64,000 nt of DNA. Source: Chengkuizengella marina. Its GTDB lineage: Bacteria; Bacillota; Bacilli; Paenibacillales; KCTC-33759. The stretch covers positions 1 through 64,000 of the forward strand of contig NZ_SIJB01000022.1 in assembly GCF_009910845.1 (NCBI RefSeq). The letters run 5' to 3'. Shown one piece after another: positions 1 through 6,787 of the stretch. The notes under the pieces were generated by a model that was not told where the DNA came from, searched no databases, and was given only the letters and a program-made list of their open reading frames with translations. The position numbers and the translations under genes are program-made. Position 1 is the stretch's first letter, and each line of letters starts with the position of its first letter.

Positions 1-311
1 GAATATCCTGCCTTGATTGCAGACTGAGTAGCATTGAATGTTTTAATGTAGTGCAAACAAAAAAGCCTTTGTTTATCGGTTAACCCTTCTAACTCAACAA
101 GACTTTCTACTACTTCATTTGATTTAGTTTTTTTGGATGTATCCTTTGCAACCTTTTTTGCATCCTTTTTCTTTGGGGTTGCAACCTTTTTCCACTTCTT
201 TCTGCTCTTTCTACTCTTTAAAGTTCCAAGTTTAAGGCCATACTTTTCAGCTAATGCCTTTAAGGTGATATCTGTTGTTTCGTATTCTTTCCTTATTTCT
301 TCCCAGTTCAT
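1..311 (-). CDS. Phage terminase small subunit (C-terminus cut by window edge)
   Basis: This is the N-terminal part of a small terminase subunit, which recognises phage DNA and recruits the large subunit for packaging. The gene starts at the ATG at 311 behind a GGAGGTGA ribosome binding site and runs off the left edge. Residues 1-40 form a helix-turn-helix-like segment (ALAEKYGLKLGTLKSRKSRK), followed by a Lys-rich linker and the hallmark LTDKQRLFCLHYI..NATQSAIKAGYS segment of the Terminase_2/XtmA family. Its place next to a DNA methyltransferase and after the late-control genes fits the start of the packaging and structural operon, which must lie to the left. Confidence 0.85.
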   Translation of the reverse strand, partial: MNWEEIRKEYETTDITLKALAEKYGLKLGTLKSRKSRKKWKKVATPKKKDAKKVAKDTSKKTKSNEVVESLVELEGLTDKQRLFCLHYIKTFNATQSAIKAGY

Positions 312-373
312 TTAAGTCATCACCTCACCTCCAAGTATTGGTTTGTGTTGTTTTGTAGAAATAATAAAAAGCG

Positions 374-1063
374 CTACTGTAAGTGCTTAACCCTGTTCAA
401 TGTCATTTCATAATATCCTTGATCAATCTCAAAAGCTGTTATCTTTCTATTCAACTTAACTGCAGCTTCTGTTACAGGTCCAGATCCACTAAAGAAGTCA
501 ACTACATGCTCCTCTTCTTCACTACTGTTCTTAATAATCTTTTCCATCATCGATACTGGCTTTTCCGTTGGATGTATCGTTTTGTTACCACTAATCCTAG
601 GTATCCTCCAGATGTCTGTTGTACTTCGTGTGTTGATTCTTCTGACTTTCTTTTTACCCTTTACTGCAAAGATAATCAGTTCATGTTGAAAGCGATATTG
701 CCATCCCATTCCCATATGTTCTTTATCCCAAACAATTATGTTCTTTATTTCAAAACCAACCTTACGCATCCATAAAGCCATATACGGAACCATACGCCAA
801 TCAATAAACACATAAATATGCTTACCATAGCTTAATATCCTGTAAGCTTGACGTATCCACTGTAAGGTGAATCTTTGATACTCTCTTGTTGTTAAATCAT
901 CATTTGCAATGATTTTAAATCTTGGGCGTTTTGTTTTCGTTTGAGTAGTTCCACCGAACTTTAAATTATATGGAGGATCAGCAATGACTAAATCTACTGC
1001 ACCATCTTCTATATGTTCTTTGGCTCCTTGTATACAATCCATATTGTATAAATAAAAGTTCAT
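374..1063 (-). CDS. Phage DNA methyltransferase, beta class (N6-adenine or N4-cytosine)
   Basis: The 229-residue protein transfers a methyl group from SAM to an exocyclic amino group of a DNA base. The catalytic motif ADPPYN lies near residue 30 and the SAM-binding motif FFSGSG near residue 192. This order (motif IV, target recognition region, motif I) defines the beta class. IHPTEKP before motif I is the usual motif X region. The start ATG has a good site, GAAAGGAGATC. No restriction gene accompanies it, so it is probably an orphan phage enzyme that protects phage DNA or marks it for packaging. The target sequence cannot be read from the protein. Confidence 0.9.
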   Translation of the reverse strand: MNFYLYNMDCIQGAKEHIEDGAVDLVIADPPYNLKFGGTTQTKTKRPRFKIIANDDLTTREYQRFTLQWIRQAYRILSYGKHIYVFIDWRMVPYMALWMRKVGFEIKNIIVWDKEHMGMGWQYRFQHELIIFAVKGKKKVRRINTRSTTDIWRIPRISGNKTIHPTEKPVSMMEKIIKNSSEEEEHVVDFFSGSGPVTEAAVKLNRKITAFEIDQGYYEMTLNRVKHLQ

Positions 1064-1148
1064 TCTGATCTCCTTTCTTGTTGATATATCTGCTGCTTAT
1101 TATCATCCTGCTTCCCTCCCCTAGCACAATGGATGATATTTTCCCAAC

Positions 1149-1170
1149 AAAAAAAGCGCTAATTTAGCGC
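1149..1170 (-). terminator. Rho-independent terminator after the orphan propeptide gene
   Basis: On the minus strand the 15-bp palindrome GCGCTAAATTAGCGC is followed by a run of seven T. It lies 40 bases past the stop of the 35-residue propeptide gene and closes the TIR/propeptide unit. Confidence 0.85.
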
Positions 1171-1210
1171 CCTTCTTGATATCCTTATTTACTAAATTGA
1201 ATTCATGTTT

Positions 1211-1318
1211 CTACCAACCTGTATCGCCACTAAGTAATGCTATAATTCCGGGTACACTCACTAATGCGGATAGTGTCATTGCAGTTAAGACATTGAATAC
1301 CGTTTTTGTCTTTTTCAT
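1211..1318 (-). CDS. Phr-like signal propeptide, 35 aa, ending SGDTGW
   Basis: This small gene is well formed: ATG at 1318 behind AAAGGGTGA, 35 codons, TAG at 1211. The product begins MKKTKTVF, has a hydrophobic stretch to about residue 30, and ends ALLSGDTGW. A short positive N-terminus, a hydrophobic core and a small C-terminal tail are the layout of exported Phr/PapR/AimP-type propeptides, whose C-terminus is cleaved to give the signal. The last six residues are identical to those of the second propeptide at 10608-10799, which sits beside an RRNPP-type receptor. Here there is no receptor next door; the upstream neighbour is a TIR-domain gene 103 bases away. Function is inferred from layout and the shared tail. 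Confidence 0.7.
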   Translation of the reverse strand: MKKTKTVFNVLTAMTLSALVSVPGIIALLSGDTGW

Positions 1319-1359
1319 ATATAATCACCCTTTCAGAATTCCTTTATTTACTTATTACC

Positions 1360-1415
1360 ATAATAACATCTATTTGAAAGAATATACTGCCAACTTTCTG
1401 CCAAGATTCTGCCAA
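1360..1415 (-). promoter_or_regulatory. Three TTGGCAG direct repeats at 11-bp spacing before the propeptide gene
   Basis: Reading the minus strand, TTGGCAG occurs at 1415-1409, 1404-1398 and 1393-1387, each exactly 11 bp apart (one helical turn). A -10-like TATTAT lies at 1365-1360 with no -35 match at the proper distance. If that -10 is used, the repeats cover roughly -34 to -62, the usual place for an activator that replaces the -35 element. The binding protein is unknown; the RRNPP receptor of this prophage is one candidate. Confidence 0.55.
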
Positions 1416-1421
1416 AAATAT

Positions 1422-2228
1422 TTATTTTTCTGCGTTGTAGTGGTTACCATAAATTGCTTCTTCCATTAATTCTGACTGCAATTTCATGTAATGATTCAAT
1501 ATATGTCTTTCTGGTAATGTATATAGCGTTGACAATTTTGAAACTATTTCATTTCTACTATTTCCTTCATTCATTAACTTTAATATCTCTTCTCTCATTT
1601 TTCTTTGCAATACTTCAGGGACAGCATAAGTTTTCTCACTACTATCAATTGATCTAAGTTTCTTCTCCAGTGTCCTTGTAGTATTTAGTATTTCGGAAAG
1701 TATTTCTTTCTCACTTCTTTCCTCAACTTTATTTTCTAATATATGTGTATCTTCCATTATCTCATTAAACTTAGGATTAAATTGATCCCAATATGTATTA
1801 AAACTGCTATCCAAGACATTTTCCTTTAATTTATTCGACTGAAGTTCATTGTTTATCGATCTAACTAATCCCAACATACCTTCTCTAGTAGGTAGAGTAG
1901 CATTGAACTGTGAAAGTGGACTTTCTATATCTTTTATTTCTAAATCTATTAGTAAAGGAATAACTCTATTTGAAGATAGACCTTTCAAAAGTGCCCCAGC
2001 TTCAAACAATATCCATGGTTTATTTTTATTTTCTTTGGTAATACAAATTATACCTACAGCTGTATCCTTTAGTTCGTCATTTATCTCATTGAACCAAATA
2101 CTTCCTTTGTCAATATCTTTGCTTGACATCCAAGGTTGTGCCGCTTGAATCACACATGGTAACCATTCATATAAATAAGCGGCTACTTCTCTACTTCTTT
2201 CACCTGACCAACTAATAAACACCTTCAA
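1422..2228 (-). CDS. TIR-domain protein (defence-type moron)
   Basis: The N-terminal ~125 residues form a TIR domain: KVFISWSG at the start, a DIDKG loop, and KPWILFEAGAL carrying the likely catalytic Glu of NAD-cleaving bacterial TIRs. The C-terminal half is predicted coiled coil or helix, ending in a possible HTH-like segment (EEILKLMNEGNSRNEIVSKL). I prefer the TTG start at 2228 because AGAGGTGAG lies seven bases before it; a GTG at 2240 overlaps that site. The gene has its own terminator on both sides together with the SGDTGW propeptide, as expected for a prophage moron. Bacterial TIR proteins usually act in anti-phage immunity (Thoeris, CBASS, TIR-STING and others). No partner of those systems is visible here, so the class is not assigned. 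Confidence 0.8.
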   Translation of the reverse strand: MKVFISWSGERSREVAAYLYEWLPCVIQAAQPWMSSKDIDKGSIWFNEINDELKDTAVGIICITKENKNKPWILFEAGALLKGLSSNRVIPLLIDLEIKDIESPLSQFNATLPTREGMLGLVRSINNELQSNKLKENVLDSSFNTYWDQFNPKFNEIMEDTHILENKVEERSEKEILSEILNTTRTLEKKLRSIDSSEKTYAVPEVLQRKMREEILKLMNEGNSRNEIVSKLSTLYTLPERHILNHYMKLQSELMEEAIYGNHYNAEK

Positions 2229-2426
2229 TTTATATCTCACCTCTTAATTTTTAATCCTCTATAATTCTACCATATTATTACTATATTTTTCTTATTCAAT
2301 TACACATATCTTAGATTGTGTGCAACTCGCCAGACCTCTGTAATCCTTGGTATATATGATTTCAATCCACTTCCCTAAAATGAGTTACACATATCCTAAA
2401 TAAAGCTAATTAGAAAGGATACAAAG

Positions 2427-2458
2427 AAAAAAGCTCAACCTTGGTTAAAGGTAAGCTT
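2427..2458 (-). terminator. Terminator after the recombinase gene
   Basis: On the minus strand AAGCTTACCTT and AAGGTTGAGCTT can pair around a short loop, followed by TTTTTTC. It overlaps the stop codon of the recombinase gene and separates the phage early/late-control operon from the TIR cassette. Confidence 0.75.
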
Positions 2459-2999
2459 ATAATTTAAGGTTCTTCATGACGTTATCCATGGCATCTTGGT
2501 CAATTCCAATATAGCGTAATGTAAATGCTGGATCAGTGTGATTCAATATTTTCTGAAGCAATGCAACATCCCCAGTTAATTTGTACACGTGATATCCAAA
2601 CGTTTTTCGTAATGTATGCGTACCAATATCATCTAATCCTACATATTCACCAGCTTCGCGTAAAATCTTATATGCCATTCTTCTCCCAATCGGTTTGTTG
2701 ATTCCTTCTCTACTTCGAAATAAGTATTCATGATCTTCTTTTCCTTCTACATAATTTTTAAATTCACGATGAAGTTGTGGTGTCATATCTAATCTTTTTT
2801 TCTTGCCTGTTTTCATTTCAGTAATATTGAAGTGTTTTCGTTTTGTATCTTTCACTCGTAAAGAGAGGATATCTGATATTCGTAATCCAGAATTAATTCC
2901 TGTTACGAATAACATGTAATTTCGCTCGCTCTGTTTCTTTAAATATCGTTTGATTTCAAATATTTGATCTAGATCTCGTATCGGTTGAACAAAGTTCAT
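2457..2999 (-). CDS. Short tyrosine recombinase of phage late-control region
   Basis: The 180-residue protein has the catalytic core of lambda-type integrases: Arg in SGLRISDIL (about residue 54), HTLRKT (His and Arg, about residues 127-130), a later His in ILNHTD, and the nucleophile Tyr in TLRYIGI near residue 163. It lacks the usual N-terminal arm- and core-binding domains, so it is about half the size of a prophage integrase. It overlaps the ArpU-type gene upstream by four bases (ATGA). Small recombinases of this kind often sit between early genes and terminase in Bacillus-group phages. Whether it integrates the prophage or plays another role is unclear. Confidence 0.85.
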   Translation of the reverse strand: MNFVQPIRDLDQIFEIKRYLKKQSERNYMLFVTGINSGLRISDILSLRVKDTKRKHFNITEMKTGKKKRLDMTPQLHREFKNYVEGKEDHEYLFRSREGINKPIGRRMAYKILREAGEYVGLDDIGTHTLRKTFGYHVYKLTGDVALLQKILNHTDPAFTLRYIGIDQDAMDNVMKNLKL

Positions 3000-3442
3000 C
3001 CTGCTTTCACCTCATTTTCATAAACTGCAATATCTAGGGCATTCGCTATACTAATAATGGCTTCTTTCTTTTCTCTGTAATAGGTTCGTGAACTCATACC
3101 TAAATCGTTATAAATGACATAATCCTTAATGTTTTCTTTTGACATGTAACTTTGAATCAAAATTGCTCTATGATCTCCATTTAAGCGATTAATTGCATTC
3201 TGAATAAATTTCATATACTGTTCACGTTCTACATTAAATATAGCTGCATCTTCAGTAGTAGAATGAAACTCATTCGTTTGATTTGGTGGTGTTAATGAAT
3301 AGGTTGTTGTAATCTTCGGTAATTTTTCAGTTGGTACTTTAAACAAAAGTTTCCTGTACATTTTAAAGGCATCTTCCACAACTTGTTTTGTAGGGTTAAA
3401 ATCAATTTTTGGCAACTTAAATGTTATTTGATTCCACTCCAT
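2996..3442 (-). CDS. ArpU-family phage late transcription regulator
   Basis: The protein is about 148 residues. It opens with MEWNQITFKLPKIDFNPTKQ, which resembles the start of ArpU-family proteins, and ends with a sigma-region-4-like HTH (DLGMSSRTYYREKKEAII). ArpU-type proteins control late genes and lytic enzymes in Gram-positive phages. I chose the ATG at 3442, preceded by GGGGGTGTGG, because it gives the family-like N-terminus; ATG 3457 and GTG 3469 are also possible. It is followed directly by the recombinase gene. Confidence 0.75.
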   Translation of the reverse strand: MEWNQITFKLPKIDFNPTKQVVEDAFKMYRKLLFKVPTEKLPKITTTYSLTPPNQTNEFHSTTEDAAIFNVEREQYMKFIQNAINRLNGDHRAILIQSYMSKENIKDYVIYNDLGMSSRTYYREKKEAIISIANALDIAVYENEVKAG

Positions 3443-3543
3443 AACCCACACCCCCATTGTTTTTATCACCCTAATAAATAAAGAACACTAGTCACAAAAT
3501 GATAAGTGTGATCCAGTGTCCTTTGGTTTTTCCATTTGGACTT

Positions 3544-3750
3544 TTATATTTTTTCTATATATGTTGTTCTTACTAATTTAATCTTGCCGCCTTGCCAAGT
3601 GATTGTTTGTTCTCCATAACCTGTTTTTGGTGGTGGAACCTCAGTAAGTTCTCCTTCTTTAGTAATGAAAACTTTACTTTGATTTAATTCAGTCTCTATA
3701 ATGTTCAGTTTGGGTTCTTTATCATCCAAATAATTCACATCCTCTACCAT
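3544..3750 (-). CDS. Small phage protein, XtrA/DUF3954-like
   Basis: This 68-residue protein ends with TGYGEQTITWQGGKIKLVRT, which resembles the conserved C-terminal stretch of XtrA/YqaO-type phage proteins (DUF3954). Its function is not known. Its ATG at 3750 follows directly on the stop codon of the gene before it, so the two are probably translationally coupled. Family assignment is from memory of the motif. Confidence 0.5.
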   Translation of the reverse strand: MVEDVNYLDDKEPKLNIIETELNQSKVFITKEGELTEVPPPKTGYGEQTITWQGGKIKLVRTTYIEKI

Positions 3751-4212
3751 CTATAATACTTCTAGTTGTAATTTTTTCTTTCTTTCAGAAATATATTTGG
3801 CTTTCGCTTCTTTTGGATTTATTGGATACACAGGACGACCTAAGAATGAGAATGATATATCTACATGTTCAATGTTGATTCTCATATACTCCGTTATCTT
3901 GTAACTCTCACCTTTGAAATTAAAAATATTACCCAATGCCAGTCTTTTTATTCCTTCAGAATCATCGTATTTTCGTTTTGCTTTAAACTTTAGTTGATAC
4001 GAAGGTTTATAAACCTTTCTTTTAAAATCTCTTTTTTGTATATTTTGGCAAATATAAGATACCTTTAACACTTTTTCATACAATAGTTCAAAGTTTTCAA
4101 TTCCTATGATTAAATAAGTTGTGCTTCTATGTTCAAATGTATCACCTATTTTTTTAGGCTGTTTAAATAATCGGAATTTAAATGTAAAACTTCTGATAAT
4201 ACTATCACTCAA
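3751..4212 (-). CDS. Hypothetical phage protein, 153 aa
   Basis: I do not recognise a family. The 153-residue product is basic and rich in Lys, Phe and Tyr, with alternating beta-like segments such as YLIIGIENFELLYEKVLKVSYIC, and has no membrane segment. It lies in the minus-strand early operon, and the XtrA-like gene begins on the base after its stop codon. An AAGGAGATC-like site precedes the start. Confidence 0.5.
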   Translation of the reverse strand: MSDSIIRSFTFKFRLFKQPKKIGDTFEHRSTTYLIIGIENFELLYEKVLKVSYICQNIQKRDFKRKVYKPSYQLKFKAKRKYDDSEGIKRLALGNIFNFKGESYKITEYMRINIEHVDISFSFLGRPVYPINPKEAKAKYISERKKKLQLEVL

Positions 4213-4241
4213 AGGAGATCACTTCCTTTTAAGGAATTGCC

Positions 4242-4811
4242 CTATATCTTCACCATAAGACCCTTTGTATACTCTATTAATTCCCAATCGAATGTCTCTA
4301 AAATATTTAACAAACGTTCAACTTTAGACGCTCTCCATGCTGTCATAGCGTATGTGTGAACTTTGTTAGTATAATGATGACGATTTAATTTGATATGTCT
4401 TTTTGCCTCTGCTTTTGTTAAAAACATAGTATTGGGAACAATAAATGATATTTCTTCCTCGTATGCAGGATAATATCTTCTACAATCGTCATATTCTTGA
4501 ATCCAGTTAATAACATCACTAAATGAGCTAAATTCATGCTTGATTTTTAACTCTTCAATTTCATCTTCAGTAAAATCTTCTTTCCGTTCTCCGTTTGTAA
4601 TTTCTTCAACATATTCTTCAAGGCTTAAGGTTTCGCAATTATCCGCATCATATAGTGATACTCTATCTTCATGCCCTTCTGCTGTAGGTATCCACTTATA
4701 ATCCACAATTGACCAATATCTAGGTGCTGCTTGACCATCATTTTCTTGTGTTTTTAATTCGTTCTGTAAATCTTTTAAAAATCTGATATCATCTCTTACT
4801 GTATCACCCAA
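4242..4811 (-). CDS. Hypothetical phage protein, 189 aa
   Basis: An acidic soluble protein with no motif I can name. It contains a Trp/Tyr-rich patch (APRYWSIVDYKWIPTAEG) and a C-terminal segment with KRHIKLNRHHYTN. Similar proteins of unknown role are common in early operons of Gram-positive phages. The likely start is TTG at 4811, seven bases after AAGGAGTG. It is part of the early operon. Confidence 0.5.
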   Translation of the reverse strand: MGDTVRDDIRFLKDLQNELKTQENDGQAAPRYWSIVDYKWIPTAEGHEDRVSLYDADNCETLSLEEYVEEITNGERKEDFTEDEIEELKIKHEFSSFSDVINWIQEYDDCRRYYPAYEEEISFIVPNTMFLTKAEAKRHIKLNRHHYTNKVHTYAMTAWRASKVERLLNILETFDWELIEYTKGLMVKI

Positions 4812-4969
4812 CCTCTTTCACTCCTTAAAATTCAAGATTTATACCAAGAATCGAACCATTCATCGAATGACATGGGTTTATCAGTTTCAGATACATATTA
4901 ACGTGTAATTGTATTCCATTGTCCTTCCCTCCTAATATTTAAAAACTCAACTATCTATTTGCTAAGCAA

Positions 4970-5158
4970 TTAACTAACCCATGGTGTTAAATGTCTAATC
5001 TTCAAATAGTGTTCTCGATCCTCATACTTCATTTCTTTCGTAGAAATATAATAATCTATAGTTTCACAATCTATCTTATCTCGGTGTACATTACATAAAG
5101 GTACTAAAGCCCATGTTTTAGTCGCTTTCTGGTTGCACTTTTGATATTGACATTTCAT
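4970..5158 (-). CDS. Small Cys/His-rich phage protein
   Basis: The product has 62 residues. CQYQKC near the N-terminus and LCNVH about 20 residues later could form a small zinc knuckle. The ATG at 5158 is preceded by GAGGTTGGTG, better than the TTG at 5176. The gene overlaps the end of the DUF3310 gene by 41 bases. Function unknown. Confidence 0.5.
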   Translation of the reverse strand: MKCQYQKCNQKATKTWALVPLCNVHRDKIDCETIDYYISTKEMKYEDREHYLKIRHLTPWVS

Positions 5159-5387
5159 CTTTTTCACCAACCTCAATGAGTTTATTCAAATACCATCGAG
5201 CTTTATTCAAATCTTCCTTACCTCCCTTATGTTCATGTCTAGAGCAATACTTTATGACGTTTCCTAAACAAAATCCCTTGAACTGTTCATCTGTTAATTT
5301 TGCTATCATAAAGTCAATAGTTTCAATTCCTCCTGCTGTATAATGTTCTGGATTATTTACAGAATCATTTGATTGTTCCATATTCAC
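5118..5387 (-). CDS. DUF3310 family phage protein
   Basis: The 89-residue protein shows the DUF3310 pattern: NPEHYTAGGIETIDFM, then GFCLGNVIKYCSRHEHKGG and KARWYLNKLIE. DUF3310 proteins are found in many phages and have been suggested to be linked to nucleotide metabolism. The neighbour upstream is a MazG-like nucleotide pyrophosphohydrolase, which fits. The GTG start at 5387 overlaps the MazG stop (GTGA) and follows a GGGGGG stretch by seven bases. Confidence 0.75.
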   Translation of the reverse strand: MNMEQSNDSVNNPEHYTAGGIETIDFMIAKLTDEQFKGFCLGNVIKYCSRHEHKGGKEDLNKARWYLNKLIEVGEKDEMSISKVQPESD

Positions 5388-5713
5388 GATTCATCCCCCC
5401 TGTTTATGCTTCTCTCACTATCAAAGCCATTAGGGTATCTCTTTTCAAGTTTTGCTATATTCCCTTTTGCTATATCTTCTAGTGAAACCCTAAGTGCTTC
5501 TGATCCTGCAGCTACATACCAAAGTACATCACCTAGCTCCTTTTTGAGCTTATTCTTATTCAGCTCATGACCTTGAAAAATGTGTTTTTTAAGTTGATCC
5601 GCAACTTCTCCACTCTCACCGCATAGTCCTAATGCTGCATTCAAAAGTAAATTTTCTGATTCTAACCCTGCTACTGTCCTCATTGCTTTGTATTGGTATT
5701 CGTTTAAATCCAT
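5384..5713 (-). CDS. MazG-like nucleoside triphosphate pyrophosphohydrolase
   Basis: A 109-residue all-helical MazG-type domain. GLCGESGEVAD near residue 30 and KKELGDVLWY near residue 59 carry the EExxE...ExxD metal ligands. Such enzymes hydrolyse (d)NTPs to monophosphates and are frequent in phages, where they may alter nucleotide pools or alarmone levels. The start follows directly on the stop of the preceding gene (TAAATG), and the end overlaps the DUF3310 gene, so translation is likely coupled. Confidence 0.8.
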   Translation of the reverse strand: MDLNEYQYKAMRTVAGLESENLLLNAALGLCGESGEVADQLKKHIFQGHELNKNKLKKELGDVLWYVAAGSEALRVSLEDIAKGNIAKLEKRYPNGFDSERSINRGDES

Positions 5714-5935
5714 TTAACTTACCCCTCTCAACTCATTTTTTTCACTAACCTCAAAAATTAATTCTTTCAGTTTTTGTAATACAAGTTTTTCTCTATTAGT
5801 CGAATCAACCCTAGACACAGCCATACTTTTATATACTGACTGTATTCTGTATTCTAGCCTCTCTAAATCTTCCCTGATTAAAAATTCCCATGACTCCCAT
5901 TCATCTATCATTTGTTGTTTTAGAAATGTTTCCAT
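5714..5935 (-). CDS. Hypothetical phage protein, 73 aa
   Basis: A small charged, probably fully helical protein with a coiled-coil look (EFLIREDLERLEYRIQSVYK). No family recognised. It lies between the helicase-loader gene and the MazG gene with no gaps, so it belongs to the early operon. Confidence 0.45.
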   Translation of the reverse strand: METFLKQQMIDEWESWEFLIREDLERLEYRIQSVYKSMAVSRVDSTNREKLVLQKLKELIFEVSEKNELRGVS

Positions 5936-6787
5936 TTAAGATACTCCTAATCGTTTCATAGCATCCTCTTGCCTTTTAGAACTGGCTATATTTTCAAAAA
6001 TGTCACAGGAACCGATAATTCTATCGAGCATTCTTCCTTTGTGATCTAAGGGATTTCCATACTTATCTTTCGCAAACCATTGTTTCAGTTCTTTTAAATT
6101 CAAGTTGGTTGTGTAATTCGTTTTTTTACCCATCCGACCATTAATAATGGGATAAAGAATTGAGTTATATTCATATTCAGTGAGGCAACCAGAACCCAGC
6201 TCGTCCAGTGTCAATAAATCACAAGATATTGCAGCGTTGATAATCTCCATTATTGTAATTTTGCTATTACGATTCATTGTATCTTTAACTAAATTAAATA
6301 ATTGGGAGCAATCAAGAAATAATGTTACATAACCTTGTTCATAAAGTTCATGGTGTGTAGCTGCTGCTAAATGACTCTTACCGTTACCGACTGTTCCATA
6401 AACCATTTTTCCAAATGTTTGATTATCAAAATCATCTGCAAAACTTTTAAATTCTGAATATGCTCTTTCTGTCCCACTTCTTAAAATAAAATTATCAAAG
6501 CTCACTTGCTTTAAAGTTTCACTTATTAAGCTTTGTTTCATGATTCTATCTTGTCTTGCTCTTCGATTTGCTTGTTCTCTTTCACATACTTCATTCTCGT
6601 ATTCATCTATTTTGCATTTACAAGAGGGTAATGGATTAAGATTACCTAAACCTGTTTTAATTCTTTTAATTTCTTTTTTACATCCAAGGCAGCAATAGGC
6701 ATCTTTTCTAAGATCATCATCCCATAAGTTTACTGATGACGGAATCAGAGACACCGCTTGCGCTATCGCCTGAGTTCCTGCGATCAT
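5936..6787 (-). CDS. DnaC-like phage helicase loader (AAA+ ATPase)
   Basis: The C-terminal two thirds form an AAA+ domain of the DnaC/IstB type: Walker A GTVGNGKS, Walker B LLTLDELG, and an arginine-finger region (GRMLDRIIG). A cysteine cluster precedes it (YCCLGC...SCKC), probably binding zinc. Proteins of this layout load the replicative helicase at the phage origin. An ATG at 6787 behind AAAGGATGGTG gives 283 residues; the open frame extends to 6859 but without a better site. It overlaps the DnaD-like gene by 71 bases, the usual initiator-loader pairing. Confidence 0.8.
   Translation of the reverse strand: MIAGTQAIAQAVSLIPSSVNLWDDDLRKDAYCCLGCKKEIKRIKTGLGNLNPLPSCKCKIDEYENEVCEREQANRRARQDRIMKQSLISETLKQVSFDNFILRSGTERAYSEFKSFADDFDNQTFGKMVYGTVGNGKSHLAAATHHELYEQGYVTLFLDCSQLFNLVKDTMNRNSKITIMEIINAAISCDLLTLDELGSGCLTEYEYNSILYPIINGRMGKKTNYTTNLNLKELKQWFAKDKYGNPLDHKGRMLDRIIGSCDIFENIASSKRQEDAMKRLGVS

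Noticed and set aside
133-315. Plus-strand 60-aa hydrophobic frame over the terminase gene
   Set aside because: It is the antisense of the small terminase subunit, whose protein signature and ribosome binding site are on the minus strand.
1422-2228. Assignment of the TIR gene to Thoeris
   Set aside because: No ThsA-like (SIR2/SLOG) partner is encoded nearby.
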